Source: Ferruginibacter sp.
GTDB taxonomy: Bacteria; Bacteroidota; Bacteroidia; Chitinophagales; Chitinophagaceae
DNA length: 64,000 nt
Direction of reading: 5' to 3'
Assembly: GCA_013141435.1 (NCBI GenBank)
Contig: JABFQZ010000032.1
Coordinates: 1-64,000 of the forward strand
The stretch's first letter is position 1; every line of letters begins with the position of its first letter. Made by a program: the position numbers and the translations under genes. The notes below the pieces were generated by a model. That model was given only the letters and a program-made list of their open reading frames with translations. It ran no database searches and was not told the DNA's origin. Shown here one piece after another: positions 63,932 through 64,000 of the stretch.

Positions 63932-64000
63932 TTTTCAGCTTTTTTTAAATCTAATTGTTGTACTAAGGTATTATATAAAGTATTGGCAGCATTGTTTGTG
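63928..64000 (-). CDS. C-terminal end of a gene cut by the window
   Basis: Only the last 23 codons are present (NTLYNTLVQQLDLKKAEK, then TGA). The TGA overlaps the ATG of the LpxD-like gene. The identity cannot be told. Confidence 0.6.
   Translation of the reverse strand, partial: TNNAANTLYNTLVQQLDLKKAEK

Overview
The window is AT-rich chromosomal DNA (roughly one third G+C by eye) from a member of the Bacteroidota, most likely a relative of the Chitinophagia. The signs are type IX secretion sorting tails, many lipoproteins with short lipoboxes, the small ribosomal protein THX, promoters of the TAnnTTTG type (best examples TTTG-N19-TAnnTTTG before the TetR and aminotransferase genes), a methionine synthase split into two genes, and few obvious Shine-Dalgarno sites. 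I see no prophage, transposase, CRISPR array or rRNA. Two tRNAs are present, Arg(CCG) and Ser(GGA).

Layout. 1-3.3 kb: secreted thioredoxin-like protein, MerR regulator, dTDP-glucose dehydratase, THX and HU. 3.8-9 kb: an S41 peptidase lipoprotein and a very large T9SS cargo protein. 9-15.1 kb: DUF4286 protein, exonuclease III, split MetH (two genes) and RecR, all on the minus strand, with a probable structured RNA on the plus strand beside exoA. 15.3-20.3 kb: envelope proteins, MsrB, KdsB, a zinc-dependent phospholipase C-like protein and a DUF502 membrane protein. 20.5-27.5 kb: a TetR-TolC-adaptor-RND efflux operon with an odd tandem repeat between the last two genes. 27.7-34 kb: acyl-CoA ligase, then a signalling cluster (lone receiver, LuxR-type response regulator, soluble five-PAS histidine kinase, second LuxR-type regulator). 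34-39 kb: tRNA-Arg, MarC, aminotransferase, two small genes and two glycosyltransferases. 39-47 kb: ThiL, exported MsrB and MsrA, sigma-54, a PAP2-like membrane protein, a YgjV-like protein, and SelD fused end-to-end with an XRE regulator gene. 47.5-52.3 kb: a tight five-gene operon of exported proteins of unknown function, the most likely place for something undescribed. 52.3-64 kb: a 557-base gene-poor stretch, a lipoprotein, polysaccharide deacetylase, TatD, tRNA-Ser, a LysM protein, a MarR/acyl-CoA dehydrogenase pair, PheS with three downstream genes, and an LpxD-like acyltransferase.

How the genes work together. Most are housekeeping or envelope functions. Three linked themes stand out: fatty-acid activation and oxidation (acyl-CoA ligase, acyl-CoA dehydrogenase under a MarR regulator, 3-hydroxyacyl-CoA dehydrogenase); methionine sulfoxide repair inside the cytoplasm and in the envelope (one cytosolic MsrB, one exported MsrB/MsrA pair); and lipopolysaccharide or surface sugar synthesis (RfbB, KdsB, LpxD-like, glycosyltransferases).

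Two genes (the lone receiver at 29.5 kb and the glycosyltransferase at 36.8 kb) have complete N-terminal domains but no ATG, GTG or TTG where the protein should begin. Several short regulatory dyads lie directly over promoters or start codons (MerR, MarR). No database or folding program was available; family names come from motif recognition.
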